DNA of 64,000 bases, taken from positions 1 to 64,000 of the forward strand of contig CAMPHJ010000007.1 of NCBI GenBank assembly GCA_946885845.1, written 5' to 3'. This document shows positions 55,324 through 64,000 of this stretch, in pieces (the first letter of the stretch is position 1; each line of letters opens with the position of its first letter). The notes beneath the pieces are model-generated. The model was given only the letters and a program-made list of their open reading frames with translations, made no database searches and was not told where the DNA came from. The position numbers and the translations under genes are program-made. This stretch comes from an uncultured Sphingobium sp. (GTDB taxonomy: Bacteria; Pseudomonadota; Alphaproteobacteria; Sphingomonadales; Sphingomonadaceae).

Positions 55324-55629
55324 ATGGCTGAAACACCCCGCCGTCAGGAAGGGTTGCAGCGCGTCCAGATCGGCCTCACGGGGCTGGCGGGCGTGGTTCT
55401 GCTGGTCGGTTTGGCCAACATCGTGATCGACAAGGCGCGGGTCGATGACGCCGCCATGCCGCCGCCAGCCGTCCCGACACTGGAACTGAACGCGATCGCG
55501 CCCAAAGAGCCACTGGCTGAACTGGGCGTGCAGCCCGCACCTGAACAGGCGCCGATCGTGCCTGATCTTCAGCCCGATCCCAATCTGAAAAAGCCGATGG
55601 ATCAGGACCTTCAGCCAACGGAGCCTTGA
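55324..55629 (+). CDS. Small membrane protein of unknown function
   Basis: 101 residues: short basic N-terminus, one helix (about 16-35, IGLTGLAGVVLLVGLANIVI), then a Pro-rich periplasmic tail with repeats of the kind PxPAPxxxPxxPDLQPDP. No domain recognised. It follows the cysteine synthase gene after 40 bp and might be co-transcribed. Confidence 0.65.
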   Translation: MAETPRRQEGLQRVQIGLTGLAGVVLLVGLANIVIDKARVDDAAMPPPAVPTLELNAIAPKEPLAELGVQPAPEQAPIVPDLQPDPNLKKPMDQDLQPTEP

Positions 55630-55717
55630 GCCACCGCGCCCGCCGTCCTGCGCTGACATGCCAGTCACCCTTTGCGGTGCTTGACCGCCCCGTGCCCTTT
55701 ATCTGAATCCCTCAACC

Positions 55718-55786
55718 CCGTTCGGCCTGAGCTTGTCGAAGCGCTCTACTTTCCAAAAAGAAGTGGAGCCCTTCGACAGGCTCATT
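55718..55786. repeat. REP-like intergenic palindrome (copy 2)
   Basis: Imperfect palindrome. CGTTCGGCCTGAGCTTGTCG starts the left arm; TGTCGAAGCGCTCTACTT pairs with AAGTGGAGCCCTTCGACA. Related to the copy at 45989-46064. Confidence 0.75.
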
Positions 55787-56015
55787 GGCATGCAATCAAA
55801 CTTGGGACAGACGGGGTAAACTGCACATTAAAACCAGAACAAAACAGGATTTCCCAGTTTTCCCCTAAATTTCCCTTTTCTTGTCGGCCTCCCCTTGGTA
55901 TTTGAATGCCATAGGGGTTTTCAGGCTTTGCTAGTCCTGCGGACCGGGCTGCTGTGATGCGGTTCGGCGGCTGACGGCCTGCGCCCTTTTGAACAGAGGG
56001 GCAAACGGTCCAAAC
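55787..56015. other. Leader region of the dcw cluster
   Basis: No coding gene. It holds the putative MraZ operator (55851-55880) and presumably the main promoter of mraZ. I could not fix the promoter boxes. Confidence 0.5.
55851..55880 (-). promoter_or_regulatory. Candidate MraZ operator: three direct repeats with 10-bp period
   Basis: On the plus strand TTCCCA, TCCCCT and TTCCCT begin at exactly 55851, 55861 and 55871. Read on the minus strand these are GGGA/GGGG repeats (one is TGGGA) with 10-bp period, matching the E. coli MraZ operator plan of TGGGN repeats separated by 5 nt. It lies about 140 bp before the mraZ start. Confidence 0.6.
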
Positions 56016-56513
56016 GTGTCGGAAACCATTCTCTTTACGGGTAACGCATTCAGCGTCGCGGACGGCAAAGGCCGCTTCGTGTTGCCCCTGGAGATGCGTC
56101 GGCAGGTCAAGCTGTCCAGCGGCAATGAAAATCGGCTTTATCTCTCGGTCCACGGCGACAACCCCTGCGCCACGGGCTTTGGGGAATCGCACCGCCGCCA
56201 CCTGTTCAACGAAGTCGAGGACCTGGCCCGCGAAGCGCGTGCGCAGGGCCGCGAATATAATGCCGACCTGGAACTGGAGCGCCGCCTCGGCACCATCGAG
56301 GAAGTGAATTTCGACGAAGGCGGGCGCTTTGCCATGCACCCCGATATCAAGGATGAATATGGCATCACCGACGCCGTCTTCTTCTATGGCGTGGGCCGTT
56401 ACATGCAGCTGTGGAGGCCCGAAACGCTGGTCGATAGCAAGGACCGGCCCGAACTGATCCGCAACAAGGTGCGCCGCTGGCTCGACCAGCGCGATTCGGG
56501 AGCCGGCAAGTGA
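56016..56513 (+). CDS. mraZ: Transcriptional regulator MraZ
   Basis: 165 residues with two AbrB-like swapped-hairpin halves. First half [26 protein letters not shown]; second half [36 protein letters not shown]. MraZ forms a ring that binds direct repeats before its own gene and represses the dcw cluster. The GTG at 56016 is the most likely start. The second-half signature is less like E. coli MraZ, as is usual for sphingomonads. Overlaps rsmH by 4 bp. Confidence 0.93.
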   Translation: MSETILFTGNAFSVADGKGRFVLPLEMRRQVKLSSGNENRLYLSVHGDNPCATGFGESHRRHLFNEVEDLAREARAQGREYNADLELERRLGTIEEVNFDEGGRFAMHPDIKDEYGITDAVFFYGVGRYMQLWRPETLVDSKDRPELIRNKVRRWLDQRDSGAGK

Positions 56514-57472
56514 CCGCTGTTGCCGCCGATCCCGATCGCCACATTCCCGTACTGCTCGATGAAGTGCTCGACGCTCTCGCCATCAACCCCGGCGAAGTGC
56601 ATGTCGATGGGACCTTTGGAGCGGGCGGCTATTCCAGCGCCATGGCGGCGCGCGGGGCGAAGGTCTTTGCATTCGACCGTGATCCCGATGCGATTCGCGA
56701 AGGGCAGGCGCTCGCCGATGCCAATGGCATCACGCTGATCGAGGGTGAGTTTGCGAGCATGGACGTCCTGTTGGCGGAGCGCGGTGTCGCTTCGGTGTCG
56801 GGCGTCACGTTGGACATTGGCGTGTCGTCGATGCAGCTCGACCGGGCGGAGCGCGGCTTTTCCTTTCAGTCCGACGGCCCGCTGGCCATGACGATGAGCC
56901 AGTCGGGGATGAGCGCGGCTGACTTCCTTAACACAGCGGCTGAGCAGGACATTGCCGATGTCCTCTACCGCTATGGTGAGGAACCTCGGTCGCGCCGGGT
57001 GGCGCGCGCGATTGTCGACGCCCGACCGCTGGAACGGACGGCCCAGCTTGCCAGCGTCGTTCGTCGCGCGCTGGGGCACAAGCCGCATGACAAGAAGGAC
57101 CCCGCCACCCGCACTTTCCAGGCGATCCGCATCCATGTGAATGGTGAACTGGACCAGCTGGAACGTGGGCTGGAAGCGGCCGAGGCGCTGCTGGAGGAAG
57201 GCGGCCGCATCGCCGTCGTCACTTTCCACAGTCTGGAAGACCGGATCGTCAAGCAGTTCCTCCGCAAGCGTAGCGGTGGAGAAGGAAGTGGTTCGCGCCA
57301 CCTTCCTGAAAAGCAGGCTGGGGAGGCCCCCACCTTCCTCAAGCCTGCAAAGGCGGTGCGGCCGGGGGATGCGGAACTCGCCCGCAACCCCCGTGCCCGC
57401 TCCGCCACATTGCGCAGCGCCGTTCGAACGTCGGCGCCCGTGCCTGCTTCGTCGCGGAGTGCCCGGTCATGA
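56510..57472 (+). CDS. rsmH: 16S rRNA m4C1402 methyltransferase RsmH
   Basis: 320 residues. [13 protein letters not shown] with [12 protein letters not shown] (AdoMet site), [28 protein letters not shown], the long insertion domain, and [14 protein letters not shown] near the end. It methylates N4 of C1402 in 16S rRNA. GTG start overlapping the mraZ stop, and its stop overlaps the ftsL-like ATG. Confidence 0.96.
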   Translation: MTAVAADPDRHIPVLLDEVLDALAINPGEVHVDGTFGAGGYSSAMAARGAKVFAFDRDPDAIREGQALADANGITLIEGEFASMDVLLAERGVASVSGVTLDIGVSSMQLDRAERGFSFQSDGPLAMTMSQSGMSAADFLNTAAEQDIADVLYRYGEEPRSRRVARAIVDARPLERTAQLASVVRRALGHKPHDKKDPATRTFQAIRIHVNGELDQLERGLEAAEALLEEGGRIAVVTFHSLEDRIVKQFLRKRSGGEGSGSRHLPEKQAGEAPTFLKPAKAVRPGDAELARNPRARSATLRSAVRTSAPVPASSRSARS

Positions 57473-58119
57473 TCGCGGTCAAAAGGTTGCAGAGCCTGAT
57501 CTGGATCCTGCTCGTCGCGCTGGGCGCGCTGGGCGCATATCTGGTGTCGTTGAAGGTCGCGACCGAACGGAATGAACTGATGCGCGTCCAGGCGCAGATT
57601 GCGCGTGCCCAATCCGACATCCGCTATCTGGAAACCGAATTCAGCGCGCGTGCCAACATGCGCCAGCTTGAGCGGTGGAACCAGGAAGATTTTCTGTACG
57701 CGACGCCTACCGCCCAGCAATATCTGGGCGGTGAGCGGGCGCTGGCGCATCTGGACGGGGTTCAGCCCAATGGACCTGACTATGTCGCGCCGCCGGTGAT
57801 GGTGGCGATGGTGCAGACGCCTGCCGATCTGCCCTCCGCCCCGCAGGCCGCGCCAGCAAGCCCTGCCGCGACCCAGATTCGCAGCAACATCGCCGTCATT
57901 CGTGAAGCGCATGCGGCGGACAATGTCGACAAAATCGCCAAGCCCGCCGCCAGTGGCGCGCAGGACAAGGCCAAGGCTGACGCCGATGTGTCGAAACCCA
58001 ATCCGCTGGCTCGCCGCGCCGAACGCATGGCGATGCTGGATGCAAAGCTGCTGGATGACAGCACCATCAGCGATATCAGTGACAAGGCCGCACGCGAGCG
58101 CAAGAAGAGGACGCACTGA
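57469..58119 (+). CDS. ftsL: FtsL-like cell division protein with extended C-terminus
   Basis: 216 residues. A short cytoplasmic start, one helix ([19 protein letters not shown]), then a coiled coil/leucine-rich stretch ([36 protein letters not shown]) as in FtsL. The remaining 120 residues, Ala/Lys/Asp-rich, are longer than in E. coli FtsL (121 total). Position between rsmH and ftsI is the ftsL slot. The family call is by position and topology. Confidence 0.8.
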   Translation: MIAVKRLQSLIWILLVALGALGAYLVSLKVATERNELMRVQAQIARAQSDIRYLETEFSARANMRQLERWNQEDFLYATPTAQQYLGGERALAHLDGVQPNGPDYVAPPVMVAMVQTPADLPSAPQAAPASPAATQIRSNIAVIREAHAADNVDKIAKPAASGAQDKAKADADVSKPNPLARRAERMAMLDAKLLDDSTISDISDKAARERKKRTH

Positions 58120-59825
58120 TGGCGACGATCATCGTCCAGCCGGGTGGTGCGCGCGCAGGCAAGCAGCGGATCGACCTGACCGCCGTCGCGCACAACCGGC
58201 TGATGTTGTTGCTGATCCTGTTCCTCTGCATCACGGCTGTGCTGATCCTGCGGCTGACCTGGGTCGGCATTTTTTCGGGCAATGGCCGGGATGGCGTTGC
58301 CGGTGCGGGCCTGCTGCCCGCGCGCGCCGATATTGTCGACCGCAACGGCGTGCCGCTGGCCCGGACCATGGATGCCTATTCGGTCGCCGTGCGCCCGTCC
58401 AAGCTGATCGGCGAACCCGCCGAGCTGGCGCGCAAGCTCCACGAAATCTTCCCCGACGAACCCGAAACGTCCTTTTACAAGGCGTTGACCGGAAAGGGCT
58501 GGGCCTATCTGCGCCGCCGCGCGCTGCCCGAAGAAGTGGCGGCGGTGAACGCGCTGGGTGAAATCGGCATCGAATTCCCGCGCGAAAAGGAACGGCTTTA
58601 TCCGCAGCGCAGCCTGGCCGCCCACGTGCTGGGCTTTGCGCCGAACCGGGAAGGTGTCGGCGGCATGGGCGTCGAATCCGCGTTCAACGACCGCCTGACC
58701 GACGCGGCGCTTCGCGGTCAGCCTTTCGCCATTTCCATTGACAGCCGGGTGCAAGGCGCGCTGGAAAGCGAGCTTTATGCGCAGATGGTTGCGCAAAATG
58801 CCAAGGGCGCAGGCGGCGTCATTCTGGACGCCAACACTGGCGAAATAATCGCCATGGCGTCCATCCCCGTGTTCGATCCCAACAAGCTGGCGAACTATGC
58901 AGGCAAGACATGCAGCCAGTCGCCGCTCTGCAATCACATGGTCCAGGCGCGCTATGAGCTTGGTTCGACATTCAAGCCTTTGTCGATTGCCGCCGCCATG
59001 GATCGCGGCATCGTCACGTCCATGGGCAAGCGCTACGACGCCACCGCGCCGCTCGCCGTCGCGGGCTTCCGTATCAAGGATGATCATGCGCTTGGCCGCT
59101 GGCTCAATGTGCCGGAAATCCTGGTGCACAGCTCGAACATCGGCACGGCCCGGATCGCGGACGAAATGGGCGCTGAATCCATGCAGCAGCTTTTCCGCAA
59201 CCTGCAATTCGACCAACGCGCCCCGATTGAGCTGAAGGAACGCGCCAAGAGCTTGTGGCCGACCAACTGGGGCCGCATCACCACCATGACCGTGTCCTAT
59301 GGCCACGGCATCGCCGTAACGCCTTTGCATCTCGCTTCGGCTTATGCCGCGCTGGTGAACGGCGGCATCTGGCGCCCCGCGACGCTGCGTAAACTCCACG
59401 CTAATGAAGTGCCGGAGGGGCATCGCGTCTTTTCCGCCGCCACCAGCGCGCGGATGCGGCAGCTGTTGCGGATGATCGTCGCCGCGGGTACAGGTCGCAG
59501 CGCCGACGCCAAGGGATTCCGGGTGGGCGGCAAGACGGGTTCCGCTGAGAAGCCTGAAGAAGGCCGGTATAATAAGAGTTCTCTGGTGACGACTTTCGCG
59601 TCCGCATTTCCGATGGACAATCCCCGCTACGTTGTGCTGACCATGATGGACGAGCCTAAAGGCAACACACAGACATTCGGCCTGCGCACTGCCGCATGGA
59701 CAGCCGCGCCCGTGGTCAAGCGGGTGGTGGAGCGGGTCGGACCGATGTTGGGCGTCCTGCCTGATGAACGGCGCGACGTTGATATTTCCGACCTCATGCC
59801 CCTGCTCGGCAAGGAGGATCATTGA
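58119..59825 (+). CDS. ftsI: Peptidoglycan transpeptidase FtsI (PBP3)
   Basis: 568 residues. N-terminal helix (LMLLLILFLCITAVLILRLTW), PBP dimerisation domain (about 70-220) and a transpeptidase domain with the active Ser in GSTFKPL, SSN in HSSNIGTA and KTG in GGKTGSAEK. Septal D,D-transpeptidase working with FtsW. One-base overlap with ftsL and with murE. Confidence 0.96.
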   Translation: MATIIVQPGGARAGKQRIDLTAVAHNRLMLLLILFLCITAVLILRLTWVGIFSGNGRDGVAGAGLLPARADIVDRNGVPLARTMDAYSVAVRPSKLIGEPAELARKLHEIFPDEPETSFYKALTGKGWAYLRRRALPEEVAAVNALGEIGIEFPREKERLYPQRSLAAHVLGFAPNREGVGGMGVESAFNDRLTDAALRGQPFAISIDSRVQGALESELYAQMVAQNAKGAGGVILDANTGEIIAMASIPVFDPNKLANYAGKTCSQSPLCNHMVQARYELGSTFKPLSIAAAMDRGIVTSMGKRYDATAPLAVAGFRIKDDHALGRWLNVPEILVHSSNIGTARIADEMGAESMQQLFRNLQFDQRAPIELKERAKSLWPTNWGRITTMTVSYGHGIAVTPLHLASAYAALVNGGIWRPATLRKLHANEVPEGHRVFSAATSARMRQLLRMIVAAGTGRSADAKGFRVGGKTGSAEKPEEGRYNKSSLVTTFASAFPMDNPRYVVLTMMDEPKGNTQTFGLRTAAWTAAPVVKRVVERVGPMLGVLPDERRDVDISDLMPLLGKEDH

Positions 59826-61267
59826 TGCGCCTGGGACCGCTGGTCGATGGGCTGGACGCCCGGATCGATCCCGGCGCGCCGCTGGAATCGGTGGTGTCGG
59901 GCTTTGCGATCGACAATCGGAAAGTAGCACCCGGAACGGTCTTCGGCGCCTTTCAGGGTCTGCGCGTCAATGGCGAAGACTATATTCCCGACGCTGTCCG
60001 TGCGGGAGCGGTAGCGGTCGTCGCGCGCCCGCAGGCGACGGTGGAAGGCGCGGTGCACATCGCCCACGACAATCCCCGCCGCCTGTTCGCCTTGCTCGCC
60101 GCGCGCTATTTCGCGCCTTTCCCCGATGTGACCGTTGCCGTCACCGGCACGAACGGCAAAACATCGACCGTCGAACTGGCCCGCCAGCTGTGGCGGATGC
60201 TGGGGCATCATTCCGCATCCATCGGCACGCTGGGCGTCACTACATCGGTCGATCAGGTGTCGACCGGCCTCACCACGCCGGACATCGTCACATTTCTGTC
60301 CAACATGTCGGGCTTGAGGCGCGAAGGCATCAGCCACGCCGCTTTCGAAGCGTCCAGCCACGGCCTTGCCCAGTATCGGACGGAGGGCCTGCCTGTGTTG
60401 GCGGCGGCCTTCACCAACCTGTCGCGCGATCATCTCGACTATCATGGCGACATGGACAGCTATTTCGACGCGAAGATGCGGCTGTTTGATGAAGTTGTCG
60501 CGCCCGACGGGACGGCCATCGTGTGGGCTGACGACCAATGGTCGGACAAGGTGATCCAGCGAGCTACGAAGCGGGGGCTTCGTGTGCTGAGCGTCGGGGT
60601 GCAGGGGCAGGCATTGCGTCTTGCCAACCGCACCCCGACCCAGTTGGGCCAGACGCTGGAGGTCGAGGCCGATGGCAAGCTCCATAGGGTTAACCTGCCG
60701 CTGATCGGCGCTTATCAGGCTGCGAACGCTTTGACCGCGGCCGCGCTGGTGATCGCAGGCGGGGAAGATGCGGCGAAGGTCCTGGAACTGCTCGGCCGGG
60801 TCCAGCCGGTGCGCGGTCGCCTTGAACGCGCCGTCATTACGAAGGCGGGCGCGCCTGTCTATGTCGATTATGCCCATACGCCCGATGGCCTGCGCGCTGC
60901 GATCGATGCGCTGCGCCCCCACACGCGCGGTCGCCTTATCGCCTTGTTCGGCGCAGGCGGCGACCGCGATGCTGGCAAGAGGCCGCAGATGGGCAAGGTG
61001 GCGGCGGAGCTTGCCGACCATGTCATCGTAACCGACGATAACCCTCGTTCGGAAGATCCATCGGCCATTCGCGCCGCCGTCATGGCGGGTGCGTCGGGTG
61101 CCGAAGAAATCGGCGGTCGTCGCGACGCCATCGCCGCCGCCATCGCGCAGGCGGGTGCGGACGATATCGTCCTGCTTGCCGGCAAGGGCCACGAACAGGG
61201 CCAGATCATCGGCGACCGCGTCCTGCCGTTCGACGATGTCGCCGTGGCACGGGAGTGCGCGGGTTGA
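59825..61267 (+). CDS. murE: UDP-MurNAc-Ala-Glu ligase MurE (meso-DAP type)
   Basis: 480 residues. N-terminal UDP-binding domain (VSGFAIDNRKVAPGTVFGAFQG), the ATP loop TGTNGKTSTVELARQLWRML, and in the C-terminal domain DNPRSEDP, the motif that selects meso-diaminopimelate over lysine. Cytoplasmic. ATG 59825 shares its first base with the ftsI stop (TGATG). Confidence 0.96.
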   Translation: MRLGPLVDGLDARIDPGAPLESVVSGFAIDNRKVAPGTVFGAFQGLRVNGEDYIPDAVRAGAVAVVARPQATVEGAVHIAHDNPRRLFALLAARYFAPFPDVTVAVTGTNGKTSTVELARQLWRMLGHHSASIGTLGVTTSVDQVSTGLTTPDIVTFLSNMSGLRREGISHAAFEASSHGLAQYRTEGLPVLAAAFTNLSRDHLDYHGDMDSYFDAKMRLFDEVVAPDGTAIVWADDQWSDKVIQRATKRGLRVLSVGVQGQALRLANRTPTQLGQTLEVEADGKLHRVNLPLIGAYQAANALTAAALVIAGGEDAAKVLELLGRVQPVRGRLERAVITKAGAPVYVDYAHTPDGLRAAIDALRPHTRGRLIALFGAGGDRDAGKRPQMGKVAAELADHVIVTDDNPRSEDPSAIRAAVMAGASGAEEIGGRRDAIAAAIAQAGADDIVLLAGKGHEQGQIIGDRVLPFDDVAVARECAG

Positions 61268-62649
61268 GCCCGTTATGGACATCCGATGAAATCGCGCAGG
61301 CCGCGGGGGGCGTCGCATCGGCGCCCTTCGCCGTTTCGGGCGTCGCTTTCGACAGCCGGGAAGTGACCGGCGGGGACCTGTTCGTCGCGATGAAGGGCGA
61401 ATCGACCGACGGCCATCGCTTCATCGGGAAGGCGTTCGAACAGGGCGCATCCGGCGCGATCGTCAGCGAACCGATCGAACAGCCGCACGTGCTGGTCCAG
61501 GATAGCGCGGCGGCGCTGGAGGCGCTGGGCCGCGCATCCCGCCAACGGATGGTGGGCAAGGTGATTGGCGTCACCGGTTCGGTCGGGAAAACCGGCACCA
61601 AGGAAGCGCTGTTCCACGCACTCGACCGTATCCGCCCCGGCGAAGTGCATCGTTCGGTCAAGAGCTATAATAACCATGTCGGCGTGCCGCTCAGCTTGTC
61701 GCGCATGCCGCGTTCGTCGGCGTTCGGCGTGTTCGAAATGGGCATGAACCATGCGGGCGAACTGGCGGAACTGACCCGGCAGGTCCGGCCTCATGTCGCC
61801 ATCGTAACCGCGATCGCGCCTGCCCATATCGAATTTTTCGGGACTGAAACCGCGATTGCGCAGGCGAAGGCGGAAATATTCGAAGGGCTGGAGCCGGACG
61901 GGACGGCGATCATTCCATATGACAGCCCGCATGTCGCGACCCTGTATGACAAGGCGGAACAACATGCCGCCCATGTCCTGACCTTTGGCTTCGACCCCGA
62001 AGCGGACGTGCATGTCCGCGACATGGTGCCCGCGGCGAACGGCGGGACGCTGGTGACGGCGAAATTGCCCAGCGCCGAACTATGCTTCACGGTCGGTGCG
62101 CCGGGCGAACATTGGGTGTCCAACGCGCTGGCCGTTCTGGCCGCAGTCGAAGCGCTGGGCGGTGACCTGGCCGTGGCTGGCCTGGCCCTTGCCGAAATGC
62201 CCGGTCTTCCCGGACGTGGTGAGCGCAGCAGGCTGGCCGTGGGAGAGGGCGAGGCGCTGTTGATCGATGAAAGCTACAATGCCAACCCCGTCAGCATGGC
62301 GGCGACGCTGAAGCAACTGGGCCGTGAACAGGCCAATCGCCGGATCGCGGTGCTGGGCGGCATGCGCGAACTGGGCGACCGCAGCGGCGAATTGCACAGC
62401 GGCCTTGCCGACCCGCTGACAGCGGCGAAGGTGGACCATGCCATATTGGTGGGCGCGGAAATGGCGCCGCTGGCGCAGGCGCTTGCCGGGGTGCTGCCTT
62501 TCGACCATGTATCCGACGCTGCCGAAGCGACGCGCCTCATCCAGCATGAAATGCGCGCGGGGGACGCGATCCTGGTCAAGGGGTCGAACGGCATCGGCCT
62601 GTCCCGGTTGGTCGCCGCGCTCGTCACTGACAAGAATCTGGGGGGCTGA
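61264..62649 (+). CDS. murF: UDP-MurNAc-pentapeptide synthase MurF
   Basis: 461 residues. N-terminal substrate domain (AVSGVAFDSREVTGGDLFVAMKGESTDGHRFIGKAFEQGA), the ATP loop TGSVGKTGTKEAL, FEMGMNHAGELAEL, and YNANPVSMAATL for the C-terminal domain. Adds D-Ala-D-Ala. I prefer the TTG at 61264, which overlaps the murE stop and has GGGAG (61250-61254) 9 nt upstream; the GTG at 61255 is too close to that site. Confidence 0.95.
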   Translation: MSPLWTSDEIAQAAGGVASAPFAVSGVAFDSREVTGGDLFVAMKGESTDGHRFIGKAFEQGASGAIVSEPIEQPHVLVQDSAAALEALGRASRQRMVGKVIGVTGSVGKTGTKEALFHALDRIRPGEVHRSVKSYNNHVGVPLSLSRMPRSSAFGVFEMGMNHAGELAELTRQVRPHVAIVTAIAPAHIEFFGTETAIAQAKAEIFEGLEPDGTAIIPYDSPHVATLYDKAEQHAAHVLTFGFDPEADVHVRDMVPAANGGTLVTAKLPSAELCFTVGAPGEHWVSNALAVLAAVEALGGDLAVAGLALAEMPGLPGRGERSRLAVGEGEALLIDESYNANPVSMAATLKQLGREQANRRIAVLGGMRELGDRSGELHSGLADPLTAAKVDHAILVGAEMAPLAQALAGVLPFDHVSDAAEATRLIQHEMRAGDAILVKGSNGIGLSRLVAALVTDKNLGG

Positions 62650-62655
62650 CGATCG

Positions 62656-63729
62656 ATGCTTTACTGGCTTGCCCAAACCATGGATTTCGCGGGGATCTTC
62701 AACCTCGTCCGCTACCTGAGTTTTCGCGCAGGCGCGGCGATTGCGACGGCGCTCATCATCGGGCTTGTCATCGGTCCCCGCTTCATCGGCTGGCTGCGCG
62801 TGCGGCAGGGCAAGGGTCAGCCGATCCGCGACGACGGTCCGCAAACTCATCTCGCCAAACGCGGGACGCCGACCATGGGCGGCCTGATGATCCTGACGTC
62901 GGTGATGGCGTCGGTCCTGTTGTGGATGGACCTGTCGTCCATCTATGTATGGGCCTGCCTGTTCGTGACGCTGGGGTTCGGGGCGATTGGCTTCCTGGAC
63001 GATTATGACAAGGTGACGAAGGCCAGCCACAAGGGGCTTTCGGGCAAGATGCGGCTGGTGCTGGAATTCCTGATCGCGGGCTTTGCCGCCTGGCTGATCG
63101 TTAATCAGCATGGCAATACGGCGCTCTATCTGCCCTTCTACAATGGCCCGGCGATTGAACTGGGGCCATTCTACTTCCTGTTCGCCGCTTTCGTGATCGT
63201 CGCGTTCGGCAACGCGGTCAACCTGACCGACGGGCTGGACGGGCTGGCCACCATGCCGGTTATCATCGCGTGCATGGCGTTCATGGCGATCGTCTATCTC
63301 GTCGGTCGCGCCGATTTTGCCGAATATCTGGGTATTCCGCATGTGCCCGGCGCTGGCAACCTGACCATATTATGTGGCGCTATCATTGGCGCGGGGTTGG
63401 CCTTCCTCTGGTTCAACGCGCCGCCCGCCGCCGTGTTCATGGGCGATACCGGCAGTCTGGCGCTAGGCGGCACCATCGGCGTGATCGCGGTGACCGCGCA
63501 TCATGAAATCGTGCTGGGCGTTATCGGCGGCCTGTTCGTGGTGGAGGCGATGAGCGTCATCATCCAGGTCTTTTTCTACAAGCGGACCGGCAAGCGTGTA
63601 TTCCGCATGGCGCCCATCCATCATCATTTTGAACAGCTGGGCTGGGCCGAACCGACCGTCGTGATCCGTTTCTGGATCATCTCGTTCGTGCTGGCGCTCG
63701 CTGGCCTTGCCACGCTGAAGTTGAGGTAA
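62656..63729 (+). CDS. mraY: Phospho-MurNAc-pentapeptide transferase MraY
   Basis: 357 residues, ten helices. Signatures are [34 protein letters not shown] (DDD region), [27 protein letters not shown] and [15 protein letters not shown]. Transfers phospho-MurNAc-pentapeptide to undecaprenyl phosphate, forming lipid I. 6 bp after murF. Confidence 0.97.
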   Translation: MLYWLAQTMDFAGIFNLVRYLSFRAGAAIATALIIGLVIGPRFIGWLRVRQGKGQPIRDDGPQTHLAKRGTPTMGGLMILTSVMASVLLWMDLSSIYVWACLFVTLGFGAIGFLDDYDKVTKASHKGLSGKMRLVLEFLIAGFAAWLIVNQHGNTALYLPFYNGPAIELGPFYFLFAAFVIVAFGNAVNLTDGLDGLATMPVIIACMAFMAIVYLVGRADFAEYLGIPHVPGAGNLTILCGAIIGAGLAFLWFNAPPAAVFMGDTGSLALGGTIGVIAVTAHHEIVLGVIGGLFVVEAMSVIIQVFFYKRTGKRVFRMAPIHHHFEQLGWAEPTVVIRFWIISFVLALAGLATLKLR

Positions 63730-63734
63730 TCGGG

Positions 63735-64000
63735 ATGGGCATTGTTTCCACCGCCGCCTTTGCTGGCAAGACCTACGCCGTCCTGGGCCTGGCCCGTTCC
63801 GGCCTCGCCACCGTCGAAACGCTGGTCGCCAGCGGCGCGCGCGTCGTTGCCTGGGACAACCGGGATGAAGCGCGCGCAGTTGTGGCTGACAAAGCGGAGC
63901 TTGCCGACCCGCTCGACATCGATCTGGCGGGCTTCGACGGGGTGGTCGTGTCGCCGGGCGTGCCGCTGAACAAACATCCCATCGCCATGCACGCAAAGCT
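63735..64000 (+). CDS. murD: UDP-MurNAc-Ala--D-Glu ligase MurD, N-terminal part
   Basis: The first 88 residues; the gene runs out of the window. YAVLGLARSGLATVETLVASGARVVAWDN is the MurD N-terminal Rossmann-like domain, followed by VVVSPGVPLNKHPI. GGG lies before the ATG, 5 bp after mraY. Position after mraY fits the dcw order. Confidence 0.93.
   Translation, partial: MGIVSTAAFAGKTYAVLGLARSGLATVETLVASGARVVAWDNRDEARAVVADKAELADPLDIDLAGFDGVVVSPGVPLNKHPIAMHAK

Noticed and set aside
57780..59930. A 716-codon frame antisense to ftsL/ftsI
   Set aside because: ftsI on the plus strand has all transpeptidase motifs; the antisense frame is His/Arg-rich without pattern.

Overview
The window is a high-GC stretch of an alphaproteobacterial chromosome, most likely Sphingomonadaceae (Sphingobium/Sphingomonas type). 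This rests on family recognition by eye, not on a search. The supporting signs are a CcrM-type GANTC methylase, a CpdR-type receiver beside an N-formylglutamate amidohydrolase, a type-2 heme A synthase, the order argS-SPOR-nagZ-scpAB-tatABC, and a dcw cluster beginning with mraZ. No rRNA, tRNA or CRISPR array was seen.

Layout. 0-1.9 kb: the end of dctA, cpdR and an N-formylglutamate amidohydrolase. 1.9-9.6 kb: a sugar-acid catabolic island that fits the De Ley-Doudoroff route for D-galactose. It holds a FucP-type permease, a lactonase, a FadR-type regulator, a Gfo/Idh sugar dehydrogenase, an IlvD/Edd dehydratase, KDGal kinase and KDPGal aldolase, and its two divergent promoter regions share a 16-bp motif. 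9.6-18.2 kb: a hybrid histidine kinase, ctaA, rplM-rpsI, a CsbD-like gene, glmM, a small zinc-ribbon gene, thiD, rnhB and an L,D-transpeptidase. 18.5-25.9 kb: ahpF/ahpC, small regulators, lipoproteins, ccrM with five GANTC sites in 152 bp ahead of it, and folP. 25.9-30.6 kb: an orphan sigma-54 activator, a tiny cytochrome oxidase subunit IV, an intact transhydrogenase domain I (pntAA) followed by two degenerate membrane-domain genes without the NADP-binding domain, and an amino acid racemase. 30.6-37.7 kb: a Tad/Cpa pilus operon on the minus strand, without cpaF or a pilin gene. 37.7-42.2 kb: a hydrolase, a DAO-family oxidoreductase, rnhA, thrB and ispH.

42.33-45.26 kb is a complete 2.93-kb transposon with 21-bp perfect terminal inverted repeats and an 8-bp target duplication. 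It has an IS1-like DDE transposase and three passenger genes. Two of these form a tight operon: an XRE-HTH/ImmA-IrrE metallopeptidase fusion and an unrecognised 158-residue protein. This is the best candidate in the window for an undescribed mobile system.

45.3-55.6 kb: lipoprotein, argS, SPOR protein, nagZ, scpA, scpB, tatABC, an entericidin-like peptide with an EcfG-type promoter, an orphan strong terminator, a SleB-like hydrolase and cysteine synthase. 55.7-64 kb: a REP element, a candidate MraZ operator with three repeats at exact 10-bp period, then mraZ-rsmH-ftsL-ftsI-murE-murF-mraY-murD (cut by the window end), mostly with overlapping stop and start codons.
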